DNA of 64,000 bases, from NCBI RefSeq assembly GCF_949628265.1, contig NC_088789.1:15058886-15122885 (forward strand), written 5' to 3'. A program made the position numbers and the translations under genes. This DNA is from Cloeon dipterum (taxonomy: Eukaryota > Arthropoda > Insecta > Ephemeroptera > Baetidae). The notes beneath the pieces are model-generated. The model searched no databases. It was not told the origin of the DNA and saw only the letters and a program-made list of their open reading frames with translations. Shown here piece by piece: positions 31,821 through 59,000 of this stretch; the stretch's first letter is position 1; each line of letters starts with the position of its first letter.

Positions 31821-32913
31821 CTGGCTGGTTCGAGTGAGATGAGATGGTTTCTATCAAGTGTCTTGCCCTGTCACATTCCCCAGAAACAAGACTTGTTTCT
31901 TCGTCTGGCTTTTACTTTTTTGTCATTAACTAAAGATTTTTAACTTGCAACACTTTCAAAGTCTAATGATATATTTAGATATTTAGCTAATTTGATCTAT
32001 TTTCTTGATGGCTACCATAATCAATCTTCTTTTAACTTATTTCACGCGACAACGCGGCAAATCTGACACTTGTTTTTTGTGAACCGTCACTTAATTAGTA
32101 TTATCGCCTTCATTTGTAAGAAATCTATCTTCTAGTTCCGGGTTGTGCGCGTGAACTTGTGGTCACAAGCAAGCTTGCTCTATAGAACTGTACATAATTG
32201 GACTCCTGACGTTAAGGCTCATACATTGCGAGAAATTTAACTGAATGAAATCAACTCACGCGAAATATATTATGTTTCATAGATTTTCAAATAATTTATG
32301 ACGTTGATCACCTAGACTAGATAAAAAAACTAATGTTGATGGATGCGTATTTAAATATTTTTGCAAAGCTTGAAGCTCAATTGATTCCATATTGTGCTAG
32401 GCCTTTTCACTGACGCGATTTTGATGATAATGCATTAAATATTTTGGCAGCTCCAGCACCTCATCATTATTATTTTTCTTTTCTCCATCCTTCCACAAAT
32501 AAACTGGCAGTAAGCATTATCATTGATATCTTGTGCGGGATTGGAGTTAATTTAAAATTTTGTATAAAAAATTGGTGCTTGGCGATCAGTCTCAAAATTT
32601 GCATTTCTCTTCAAAATCACAAAAAATCAATTTTATCATCTAAAAATGTTTCCCAATTAAACACTGCAATTTATCCCACCTTAAGGGATAACGTTTTCTA
32701 TGGTACAGGTTTATCAGGCCGCTAAAGTAAGTCGACTGGGCGCCTGTTAAGCCTGGTCCCAGACAAGTCAATATCGGGTTATCATGTAGCACGCAATAAA
32801 TTTTCATTGATTTTACTTGACACATTTTCTTGATTTCAAGTTCACTTTCCCTCGTATTCATGGAATTACATTTGTGCTGTGCACCCCCATTGTCCTTAAC
32901 TGCCGACTTTCAG
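31821..32913 (+). other. Rab6 3' UTR / intron before the distal exon
   Basis: For the proximal isoform this is 3' UTR, with AATAAA at 32498-32503 and another near 32797. For the distal isoform it is intron. No coding signal otherwise. Confidence 0.5.
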
Positions 32914-32984
32914 CCGTTGATTTGCAGACACAGCAACCGCAGCATTCGGAGAGCGTGGACGAGGAAGGCCGGTGCATTTGCTAG
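32914..32984 (+). CDS. Rab6: Alternative 3'-terminal exon of Rab6 (-CIC tail)
   Basis: After acceptor tttcag at 32908-32913, a 71-nt frame joins exon 6 (ends 31623, phase 1) in phase. It encodes TVDLQTQQPQHSESV then DEEGRCIC and a stop, making 210 residues. The tail aligns with vertebrate Rab6A ([21 protein letters not shown]), including the D-I/L core and PQ, and ends in a CxC prenylation motif, which is hard to explain by chance. It replaces the proximal exon at 31753. A nearer AG at 32926 would be out of phase. Confidence 0.72.
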
Positions 32985-35900
32985 GTGGACAGTGCGCCGC
33001 CCTCTCGCCACCGCTTTGCCCTCTCTCACCAACTACTGTGATGACCACAACTGCTTGCAAGTAGCGCCCGCATCACTATCATGTTTATAAAAGTAGCAAA
33101 CTCTTTGTATATTGCTGTGCTTCCTACAAAACTGTAGATTCCTCTTGTCGAATTGAGGAGGAAAAAATTGCTCTCTCTTGTGTACAACGAGTTCGCCGCC
33201 GTTTGGTGCGGACAATTTAAATTAAGATTGGATTATCGTCGAAGGAGACAGTATGGCGCGCATTGTCAGTTTTAAGAGCAGTTTGGTAGGAAAAGCAATT
33301 GCAAAAGACACGAATTTCAATCCCTACCCAACCCGTGCCAACTCGAGAGAGGGCCTGTAATTTTTTCAGAATTTCACACACCACACACCTGGTTTTTAGG
33401 GGTTGCCAGAATGCAATCAAAAGTGTCTTTTGAATGAAGCCAGGCCCCTCGCGGCTTGACTCATTATTCAAACACTTGGAATCAAAAGCACCCTACTGGC
33501 AGCCATAGTTTTTCAACATCTTATGCAAGTTGCATCTGGTTACGCACCGACAAAGGGAATAATTATACACATATAAGCTTATGATTTTGCTTCATTTCGC
33601 TCTTCCCACGTGTCAATACGCTGTGATTGTTTTCAGAGAAGTCCACTCTTTTGGTTCTGCCCTTGATTGTTCTCACACCTGACGTTGTTTGCCTTTAATG
33701 CCACATAAAAAAATGATAATTGCAACGGGATGCTTGACGCAACAGTGCAAGCACCTGCATTTAGATATATTGAGCTCATTCGAAATAAAAACCTTTGTGT
33801 GTAATGCGAAATGGATAAATAATTAATTTTTCGTACCGCGCGCTGTGTGTGCATTTCTCATAACAAAAGTAAAGAAAGGCAGTTCAATTAAAAAGGTGGA
33901 TGCTGATTGGTCAAATGGGACTGCTCCACTTTCGTTAAACGTCAGCTTGGTTTTCCGAGCTGTGTGTTGCCGACGTGAGTATCTGGATGTGAAAAAGTCA
34001 AAAGAGGATAGGCAAGTGGTGTGAATGCTAATTAGCACACATTGTAAATTTCGTGAATTTCATTGATACTTTTGTTTGAAAAAGTCATTTATTAGGATAA
34101 AATGTATTCATAAAAATTATCACGCTAATTTCGCTTTTTTAAAGCAGAGATGCATTTACTTCAACATTAACAAAAAATTAAAATTAAAATGACACCTGCT
34201 ATCTGATATGACCCCAGTGAAAATTTTAAAACGGTTGATTGCACAGAAGCTAAAGGTGAAATGGATGATGCATTTTAGGTTGAAGACGAGCATTATATAT
34301 TGCTGTCCGAGTAAAGTAAGATCATTGCCTATTTTTATTCCGTACGTTCATTTCATATTTTGCTTATCTGGCTTATATATTAATTCAAAATTTTGTAATA
34401 CTTTTGAAGGGTGCTACTAAAATCCTTGTCGCAGTGTAGCTTTAGTGTTTTTATACTTTCTTGCCGCTGCACAGTAAAATTTTTAAATGCAACATAATTT
34501 AGACGAACATGAAAAAAACTGGCAAGGAAACTGAATTAAGATAACATTGTGGGAAGATGGCTAAGACACGAGTTTTTATATGAAATGTGAATTGTTCGTG
34601 CTGCTTTTAAGCTTTACTATTGTTTTGAATAAAAGATAACGTGTCACTACAATTTCTTATCTTTGAGTTATTTCTTTCACCGTTGAATTTCACCTGGGAT
34701 TATGGAAACGACTATTAAAATCATAATATCATTTATTATATACTCTCTCACAATGTTGGTTAAAAAATGAAAATGAAAAGACTTCCTCTCACATTGTGTG
34801 TTGCTAAAGAAAATTTATCAATAACTGCCAAAATCAACTTGTTAGTGCTCAGTGGGAAAGAAGGAAACGTCTGAATAATCCATACAGTGCATGACAAATA
34901 GCTAAAATAATCATCATGACAGGACGGCACTGCGTGGGAGTTTTCCCGCCTCTCCCATTCTCTCAAACTTGGCGCGTCCGTCGTGAAAGATGGCGTGGTG
35001 CCATACCCTCTCAGTCAGCTTTGGATTATTTCCTTGTTCCGTCTTTGTTGTGGTCGGTCGGGCAGCGAGTGTTTTCGTCGTCATCGCCAGTTGCTCGTCG
35101 GTGCCAGCGTTCATGTCCAAGCAGCCGTGTGCAGACATGTCCGAGTAGGTCTGCGTGCGGTTCTCGCGCCCGTCCAGGTAATTTTACCGACGATCCGCCC
35201 ACGAGCCTCGGCAGGTCCCGCAACCAGTCCCTCTAATGCAATCCTCACGTACATACAAAATATATCGACAAACCGCGCCCACCGTGGGCCTCTTGGGCCC
35301 CTCGATGGCCGTCCCCAGAGAACCACAAAGGACGGAAGGTCGGCCCAGCCAGGATTGGCTCTTAAGCGGCGCTGCTGACGTATGCCCTTAGAAATAAACG
35401 AGGCTTGAAATCGAATACGGACGCCGAGATACACCCTTTCGTTTAGTATTATGTACACAAAGCCGCTTAATGACAGATTATTATGTGTAATCAATGTTTG
35501 CCCGAGATTCCGAATGCGATTGCTGTAAGCCATTTACTTTTTCCGGCAATGTTGACCCAGAAAATAGAATGATTTGTAGAAAAGAGCTCCGACAAAGATA
35601 GATTTATATACACATACTTATTTTTCTTCTGTACAAAGTTATATCATCTGTTGAAAGTTGATATTTATGTTAAGGGTTGGACTATTATTTGGGAAATTTA
35701 TTTTTAGAGTCAACCTCTCAGGAAAAAATGTTTATAATTCAAAAATATAGTTGGAGAGAAACAGAAGGAAAAAGTAAATCATTTTTCACGTCGAAATATT
35801 ATATTATTGCCATTCTACCCTAACTGGTTAAAATTCTCAACTTAATTCAGAGTAATGAAGAGTTTGTTTTCATTTGATCAAATTTCGCCCGTCCAGTCAT

Positions 35901-36029
35901 TTTGGTAGCACTACCTATTCAATCAATACAATTTACTATTGTTCTGGTTATCAGATTGAACTCTGTGTGTGACACGTCGTTTCGGCTAAAGAGAGACCAA
36001 CACTGGCCCCGACTTCAGACTCTCCAGAC
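32985..36029. other. Rab6-kurtz intergenic region with kurtz 5' region
   Basis: Mostly AT-rich DNA without supported genes (about 33100-34900). An AATAAA near 33785 could end the distal Rab6 transcript. From about 34910 to 35380 the DNA becomes GC-richer and promoter-like. A consensus donor CAG/gtaatt at 35177/35178 makes a non-coding first exon of kurtz likely, spliced to an acceptor (tctccag, ending 36027) just before the ATG at 36030. A short upstream ORF of 11 codons lies in that leader. Confidence 0.45.
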
Positions 36030-39000
36030 ATGGATGAATCCAGTTGTAAAAGACAGGCGACAAGGTAAACAAGACGCCGATTCTATTTACGTCGTCTATT
36101 CATTAGCACAAAGTCTATATACGCACGTAGACATGAATGTATTCATTACCTACCAAGTGCTCAACGCCGAGCCCTTAACACAACACACCTCTCTGATTAC
36201 ATTATTAATTTATTACTTGTTGTTTTGTTAAATAATCTCAGACTTTGTCCCATGTTTGCAGGGTGTTCAAGAAGAGCTCGCCCAACAGCAAGGTAAAAAA
36301 TCTGTTGCAAGGTTTTTGCAAAATCCTGTCATTGCTAACAAGTGGGAGTAATAGTGGCGCAGTCACGAGTACCGTCGCTTATTCCCACTGCTAACCAATA
36401 AACAAATAGAGCGGTGATACCAAACATGGCAAAGATCAGCACTACTTGTCCATTGACATCCGCTCGTCAGTCAAATTCTGAGCTGGGGGCTTCGACTGAC
36501 GTTAGGGCCGCCCCCACTTGTTTATTTAGATGCACGCCGCTAGCTATGAAATTTTTCCTCTTTAACTTTGAAACTATTTGTGGATTTTTTAAACTCCCGT
36601 TGATGCCGAAAACACGTTACAAGTTGATAACTTTGGACACGTCAGATAATATACACTTGCGGTTCGGAATGGCTAAAGGAAGTGCGTTTCCTTTAAATAT
36701 ATTCAAGGAAAACTGAGTACTAGATAAAATGAAAAAAATATACGAAACAACAATTTAAACACAGGATTGATACTGCAAAGTCGTGGAAAATCCTTGTTAC
36801 CAAAGCATGAACTCAGTTGAAGCCAAAATTGACCAAAGTAGAACTATAAATTTTTTTAAAAAGTGGCTGAAAAGTTAGCATGCTTTTCAAATGGTGAGGA
36901 CTGTCTCCTAACTTTATAATATCTTATTTTATGTCACAACAAGAAGTTTCCCTAAAAGACACAAATCTCGACGAAAGAAATGGAAATCTGCCAAGAAAAT
37001 GTGGTCAAGCGCTGTAAATTTTGGGGAAATTTTTTAATTTACACTGTAGAAAGGTCCTTTTTTATTACTGCAAATTCCAGAACAAATTGTTCATCAATCA
37101 ACTGCTTATTGCATCCAATAATTCAAACAATTTTCAACTGTCGCCCTTTATGGATCCACTTCAAATTTAGTTAACAATTATTTTCTTCTTTCAATGAACT
37201 AAAAAGATAGCTTACTTATTGGTAACTCAATCGGTTGAATAACAACTAACAAGCTAGAAGTTAAGCTTTTGAAATAGAACTAGAGATAAAAAAAATTTCT
37301 CAACGTTCGAAAAATAATGATCTTGTTACATGACACTTCATTAAAATACTTTCCTCTCGCGTTTCAGATTACTGTATATCTTGGGAAAAGAGATTTTGTG
37401 GACCACATCACACATGTGGATCCAATAGGTCAGACCCAATCAATGAGTTTTATCGATCAAAATCGAAATAAGAAAAATTGCAGATGGAGTGGTACTTATA
37501 GACCCTGATTATGTGAAAGACCGCAAAGTCTTCGGCCACGTGCTGGCCGCATTCAGATATGGTCGCGAGGATTTGGATGTGCTTGGCCTAACCTTCCGCA
37601 AGGACCTCTACTTGGCTTCTGAGCAGATTTTTCCTGTGCTAGAGGCGACAAGCAAACATCCACTCACACGCCTTCAGGTTTGAAATTCCTGCCGACTTGA
37701 AGGTGAAGTTTTGACTCTCCACTTGGTGGGTTTGCAGGAGAGGTTGATAAAGAAGCTGGGACCCAATGCTTACCCTTTCTACTTTGAACTGCCTCCACAC
37801 TGTCCTGCCTCAGTCACTCTCCAGCCTGCGCCAGGGGACACTGGGAAACCATGCGGCGTTGATTACGAGCTCAAAGCTTTTGTTGGCGAGACCCAGGATG
37901 ACAAGCCACATAAAAGGTAATAATACCGCTGGCGGAATCACCAAATTTGTTTTTCATGATTTTTATACTCTGCACTCAGGAATTCAGTTCGTTTGGCGAT
38001 AAGAAAAATAATGTACGCACCGAGCAAACAAGGGGAACAACCCTCAGTGGAAGTCAGTAAGGATTTTATGATGAGTCCCAACAAGTTGCACCTAGAAGCG
38101 TCTCTTGACAAAGAGGTGAAGTCTTGAATTGAGATTGTGTAAATAATTTTTACTTTGCGCTATATATATTTGCAACAGTTGTATCATCACGGGGAAGACA
38201 TCGCAGTGAATGTGCATATTGCGAACAACAGTAACAGATCAGTGAAGAGAATTAAAGTTTCGGGTAATTAGTCCCCAAGAGTGTCATCGATCACTTTGTA
38301 TATTGTATTTGTTTTGCAGTGCGCCAGTTTGCAGACATTTGTTTGTTTTCAACGGCACAATACAAGTGTACAGTGGCTGAAACCGAGAGCGAGTAAGTTA
38401 ACGCATTCTAACGTATATTAGTTTATTAAACTTGACTTAATTTTTTATTAATCTGCACTTCTCCAACTTCAAGTAATCTTGGTACGCGTGAATAGTTTGA
38501 GTTGTAACTTCTGCTCTCATTTGTTGTATAAATTTATAATTTTTCATCCCTGTCGTAATTGGCAGGTTTTTCAATACTTATTAAAATATATTGCTTATTT
38601 TGGAGGTCAAAACGATCATGGGCATGGTTTTTTGACGTTTTAACCCTCCGTGGGCTCCATCATCGTCCAGTACGGGAGCCCATAAATCGAAGCTTAGTTG
38701 ACGCCGCAGTTTGCTATTGCAGAGAAGGGTGTCCGGTTAGTCCAGGTTTCACGCTGTCGAAGGTATTTTACCTAACGCCGCTGCTGGAAAAGAACAAGGA
38801 CAAGCGAGGGTTGGCGTTAGACGGCCAGCTGAAACACGAGGACACAAACCTCGCATCGTCGACAATGTGAGTTGCGAGCTGGGACTAATAAGTATGGTGG
38901 TCGGTTGCAGGGAGGGGTGTCCGGTGGGGCCTGGGTTTACCCTGAGCAAGGTTTTCACCCTCACGCCCTTGCTGGCCAACAATAAAGACAAGTGGGGATT

Positions 39001-40302
39001 GGCTCTTGACGGCCAGCTGAAGCACGAGGACACAAACTTGGCCTCGAGCACTCTGTAAGTCGCTAGTAGATGGATTCTATGGATGGCTCGAATTTCCATG
39101 TAGTTTCATTTTAACGTCGACAGCTGAGTGTGCAAAGTGGCTAAAAATGTCTTAACCGTCTGAAATCGAGCATTAAATTCTACACTCCCGACGCGCATAA
39201 TATGACGCTTTTTGAAGTTGCTCTCCTTTTGTTGAGAGAGGACAAACGCTGCTGCCTTTATACATATTACCATGTTTGTCAATGGGCCGTGTCTGTTGTT
39301 TGTGCTTGCTGAGGCTGTTCAGAACAACCGCTTGACCCCCTGCCTGCTACCAATCATCATCCTTCTACGTCTGTTGCATTCAATTCTTCTATGTTTTTTG
39401 ATCTTTTTTTACACTCCCTTGAGCTGTAATACTGCCCTTTACAGAGGCAAAATTTAAGCTTTTGGCAGTGAGCAATTCAATCAATCATGTTTGTGTATAG
39501 TCTTTCATCTTTTTATCAACTTTGCAATACAGTGAAAGCTGTTGAGCTTTACACCCACTAAATTTCACGCTTTATTTTAAGCTGAAATAATCAATCACTA
39601 CTGTAAAAACTTAACCTTTGTCCACGGTGTAAAACTAAATACAATTGTGGCAAATATTCAAATGTACAGTGGCGCACCTTTTTGGACTTAAATTATTTTT
39701 CATAACATGTTCCTAACCTTTTTTCTCAGCATCAGTGACACGTCTCAACGAGAAAACCTTGGAATTATTGTTCAGTATAAGGTTAAAGTGAAGCTTTGTC
39801 TTGGAGCACTTGGAGGGTGAGTAGAGAGAGCATTGCAAAAATAATATGCACCATTACATTGGTCGTTATCCTCGTGGCCACATGTATTCATTTAATATTT
39901 CTTTACTGAAAATACGGATATCAGAATATAATCATATTTTAATTTAAAACAATATGATTGTAAAATAGGTGTTATATCTCATTTTATGTGGCGAACAATT
40001 TCAGGGACCTTGTGGCTGAGCTTCCATTTATTCTGATGCATCCAAAACCGGAGGAGGATCCTCTGCCGGTTCTCAGTTCAAGTCCGTCCCATGCTGCTGA
40101 CGCTTCTGATGGACAAAAATCTGATATCGCCGTGGACAACCTCATCCAGCTTGATGCGTGAGTATTTTTAACAAATAAAATATCGCGAATGGGCAATAAC
40201 TCTTGAAATAGTAGCGAAGGCGTTCGGCCCGATCCTGATGATGACATAATCTTTGAGGACTTTGCCCGACTGAGGTTAAAAGGAGGAGAAACTGAGGCTT
40301 AA
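36030..40302 (+). CDS. krz: Beta-arrestin (kurtz)
   Basis: Non-visual arrestin: binds phosphorylated active GPCRs, stops G-protein coupling and links them to clathrin and AP2. Twelve positions: 36030-36064, 36262-36292, 37368-37428, 37484-37677, 37738-37916, 37980-38115, 38179-38263, 38320-38392, one of 38723-38866 or 38911-39054, 39730-39816, 40005-40157, 40212-40302; 422 residues in one frame. Landmarks: [57 protein letters not shown]; the lariat loop [19 protein letters not shown] with the polar-core Asp; a LIQLD clathrin box; and [16 protein letters not shown], the AP2 beta-adaptin motif. The last two mark it as beta-arrestin rather than visual arrestin. Poly(A) candidate AATAAA at 40552-40557. 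The ninth exon is duplicated. Confidence 0.96.
38651..38682 (+). promoter_or_regulatory. Intronic hairpin upstream of kurtz exon 9a
   Basis: Perfect 8-bp inverted repeat TGGGCTCC (38651-38658) and GGAGCCCA (38675-38682) with a 16-nt loop, 40 nt before the exon 9a acceptor. A GC-rich stem in an otherwise AT-rich intron could influence the choice between exons 9a and 9b. Confidence 0.35.
38723..38866 (+). CDS. krz: kurtz exon 9a (first of two alternative copies)
   Basis: 144 nt, entry phase 2 and exit phase 2, acceptor attgcag, donor AT/gtgagt. Encodes [35 protein letters not shown] and the lariat-loop end. It keeps the KRG found in vertebrate beta-arrestins. Differs from exon 9b at about five or six residues. 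Confidence 0.85.
38911..39054 (+). CDS. krz: kurtz exon 9b (second of two alternative copies)
   Basis: 144 nt, same phases, acceptor gttgcag, donor CT/gtaagt. Encodes [35 protein letters not shown] and the lariat loop. The KTFT/LLANN side resembles vertebrate TITPLLSDN, but KWG replaces KRG. Only 44 nt separate it from exon 9a. Confidence 0.88.
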
Positions 40303-41132
40303 AATGGGCCCAGGGGATGGAGAGAAGGGTTTTTATGAAAATCATTAATTTCAACTAAATATTATAACTCTATAACTGCCAACTCTGCTGCATCGATCAT
40401 GCTCTCCGCAGGCCAGTCTTTTAGAAAATTGGCAGAAGCGTTGTTTGCAATAAACTTGCGGGGGTTTAGATAGGTGGCCAGCATGGATTGACGATTTCTT
40501 TTTGCGAATGGAAAAATAGATGGAAACACCGCTGGCCACTTGGCGTGCAGCAATAAAAATTTCGAGCGCGGTTCGCTTTCAAGGGACTTGTCGGGAGTGT
40601 GATCGTTGGGATGGTTACGGTGGGAATAATGCAAATTGGCCTCTAGATTGGCCAAGAAATGCTAATCAGAGGTCTGCCAGCAATTTTATTTGTGTACTGG
40701 CAGAAATTCTAGCATTCATACAGAATTTCTGCTCTAAAATAACTGATGTAAGCCGATGTGATTGTGCATTTTTCATAAATAATATTATATTGTTGCATTC
40801 ACTAATGTGAACAGCATTTACTACCATTTTTCCTGAATGTGTTTTTGGTCACCGAATCTCAAAACATAATATTTTCATGAACACAAACTGCAAGCTGGTT
40901 CCAATCAAAATCCGACGCTCAAATATGATGATTGTATTTAACTTTTTTTTGTATCGCTTTGTTCTCAATTTGACACAAAATTTGAAACAATACCCGTCTG
41001 TCAAGCTGTGGACTAACCTTGCTTGAGGTGTATCCTTGATTATATGGTCTGCTATGTGATTCAATCAAGAAAACCATTATTTTATTAAAATATGCTAACG
41101 AAGTCCTTTTCTTCATGTTGAATATTGAAAAT

Positions 41133-41156
41133 TCCGGACATTTTCCTCGAAGCAAT
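41133..41156. repeat. Short match to the tip of the 48.9-kb MITE
   Basis: CCGGACATTTTCCTCGAAGC at this site differs by one base from the corresponding stretch of the left arm of the element at 48903-49384. No second arm could be found, so it is read as a truncated or decayed copy. Confidence 0.4.
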
Positions 41157-43129
41157 GCTATTTATTCAGCTCAACCAATAACCATTATTTATAGTTTAGT
41201 TAAATCTAATTATTTCGCCATCGAACTCGTAAAGGCTCCTCTTAGTTACGGTGATTGGAAAATCAGTTCCATTTTCTGAGACTTCGTAACATCTTTGCTC
41301 TAAATAAAGTTACTTTATTTATACACTCTATACACATAATTTGATGCCTGCGTTCTCTTTACTGAAAACCTTAAGCAAGTATCTAACTAGAGCTCAAATT
41401 TGCAGTGATTCCTTCTTGGTGAAAATTTGTTTGTTAAATGTTTTATTTTTCTCTTCCTAAATTAAGGCTAAAGAAGGTGACAATTTTAAGCGCAGATGGC
41501 TTCCTTGAAGCATGAAATGTCTAAAAAATATTGTGTAAATTATTATTAAAATAAATATAATGTTGCATATTATATATTTCTTTCACACAAATCGCCATTT
41601 GGCAAATGTGATGGTCAGTGTTACTATCTTTGCCTATAAAGCACAATTTGGTTGGGTGAAACAGAGACTAACAATAATGCGAGAAGATGATTACTATACT
41701 ATACTTCGCTTCCCCACGAATTTACTTTGCAAAATGTGTACATATTTTTGCTGCGCTGTATTTAATTACGAAATTACAAACTACACAGAATGTTCGTACG
41801 TGCGAGGGGGAGACGTGTATTAACTCGTATTCCGTCAACGAGAAATAATGCATTTTGGGTTAGCCTGAATGGGATGCCATCATTTGATTTATTATTTCAT
41901 TATAGTCACACACTCACTGTATAACTATAATGATAGAAATATATTTATATATTATTTATAATGCAACAACCACTTGAGGCAAATTATGACCTGCAGAAAT
42001 TTACCTCAGTTCTAAACTGTATTTTATCTGTTGACTTTAAAATCAGGGTGTGTACATTTATAATACATAATTATTATGTTGTTGAGCAACAATCCAAAAA
42101 AATCCGGCAATGGAGCTTGTGTGAACCTTTTTATTAGATTGTAACAGTGGGTACAGGACTAGAATTCGAAATTTTATTTCGAATGAGCTTAAATTATCTA
42201 TTTTGCCTTCAAAAATTTAGTTTCCTGGTAAACACAAAATACACATTTGAAATTGATGTGTATTTTGTCCCTTGTTTGCTCTCTATATTATACAATGAAT
42301 GAAAAGTCGTCTGCTACGTAAATTTGACCTTAATAAAAATAGAAATGTTTGCCTTACGAAATTTACATCTGAAAATGCCCACTGTTGCTTGCGTGCGAAC
42401 CACTGAACTTGAATTTTGCTGTTATTCTCAGTATTAAATCCGATTTATTATTTAATTCCTAGTAAATCTCTTTTGGTCATGCACAATACAAAAAAATTGA
42501 AGACTAGTGACTATATATATATATATGTTCTATGTATGCCATTTAAATAATTTGAACTCGTAAAGATGAATTGTATATTCCTGCATTATTATTTTCGTGT
42601 GAGGAATAAATTGTGACCTCAATGTTACCTAACGCTAGGCTAGTTTCATTGAAAATATCATTACCCTTTATCTTTCTCAAAATTTTAACCTCAGAAATAA
42701 TAATACTAATATTATTTATAGGCCTCTATATATAATAATTCAAAAAGCTCCAAGCTTATCATTTTTAACACTTAAATACTTTCTCCTTAAAATGGTAAAA
42801 TGGTCCCTTTATTTAAAAAAAACTAATTCATATTGACTGACTGACATAACTAGACTTGGAATTGTAATAAAAGTTGATACTAATAAGTAATATTCACCTC
42901 TTCGTGTTACAATAAATCCGTAATTATTATAATAATATAATTATGAGACTTAATATTATGTCTGTAGCGAAAATTAGCCTGTTAGTAAGATGCAGAGTGA
43001 AATGATCTCAAGCTGTCAGGTTGAAAGGTAATTTTTCATTTTAACGATTTCTATCTCATTATCTAAAACACATGACTAAATAATGTCATGAGAAACGAGA
43101 ACGCACACTGCGATCCATTAAGGGGCTAA

Positions 43130-43685
43130 TTAAGATGTGTGTGGAGATTGCGGCGTAGGGCGCTTTTGACGGTGGCGCCGTCAGGCGGACGGCCCCGACA
43201 CCGCGAGCAGAGCAGAAACCAGCAACACGAGCAAACAGGCTCGGGCAGTCGGTCGGTAGGGCCAGTCCTTTGTGTATGCGCGCGCGAGCCACAGAGGTGT
43301 ACACACAGAAGTCGGCCACCGAGGTTTGTCGGGCACAGTGTTGACGGTCGAGTGTGACACGAGCGAGTCGGACAGCAGGGGAGCCGATCTGGGCCTGGAG
43401 TGGCCTCGCGGATGCTGACAGTGGGTTCGCGGGGCACCGGGGGGCCGCTGGGCTCGGCGCCGAGGGGCCCATGCGTGTTTTGCTGTGAGAGAGGCGCGCA
43501 CTACTCGCCCGCTGGTCCAATTGCCCCTGCCGAATAGGCCACCGACGATGGACGGCGGCGTCCGAGCAGGTCGCGCTCGCCACTGACCAGCGCAGCTCGT
43601 CGGGACACGCACGACCCCCGGGGGCAGCGGCGGGGACAGCCGTAAGAGGCAATTTCGAGCGAGAAACAGCAGCAACAGAGGCAAG
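43130..43685 (+). promoter_or_regulatory. GC-rich promoter and 5' leader of Gprk1
   Basis: A roughly 550-bp GC- and CpG-rich block directly upstream of the Gprk1 ATG at 43686, sharply bounded by AT-rich DNA on its left. No TATA box seen. Transcription start not placed. Confidence 0.5.

Positions 43686-59000
<15,315 letters not shown>

Larger units (their letters stand above)
40303..43685. other. kurtz-Gprk1 intergenic region
   Basis: The left part holds the kurtz 3' UTR. About 40700-43050 is strongly AT-rich with no supported gene. A short stretch at 41133-41156 matches the tip of the inverted-repeat element at 48903-49384. A (TA)n run lies near 42510-42525. From about 43130 the DNA turns very GC-rich, marking the Gprk1 promoter and 5' UTR; the 188-codon minus-strand frame there is a GC artefact. 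Confidence 0.5.

Noticed and set aside
33217-33471. 84-codon minus-strand frame, considered as a transposon or gene fragment
   Set aside because: No recognisable motif and no terminal repeats around it.
43086-43652. 188-codon minus-strand frame rich in Ala, Pro and Arg
   Set aside because: Antisense of the GC-rich Gprk1 promoter and leader; composition is that of untranslated GC-rich DNA.
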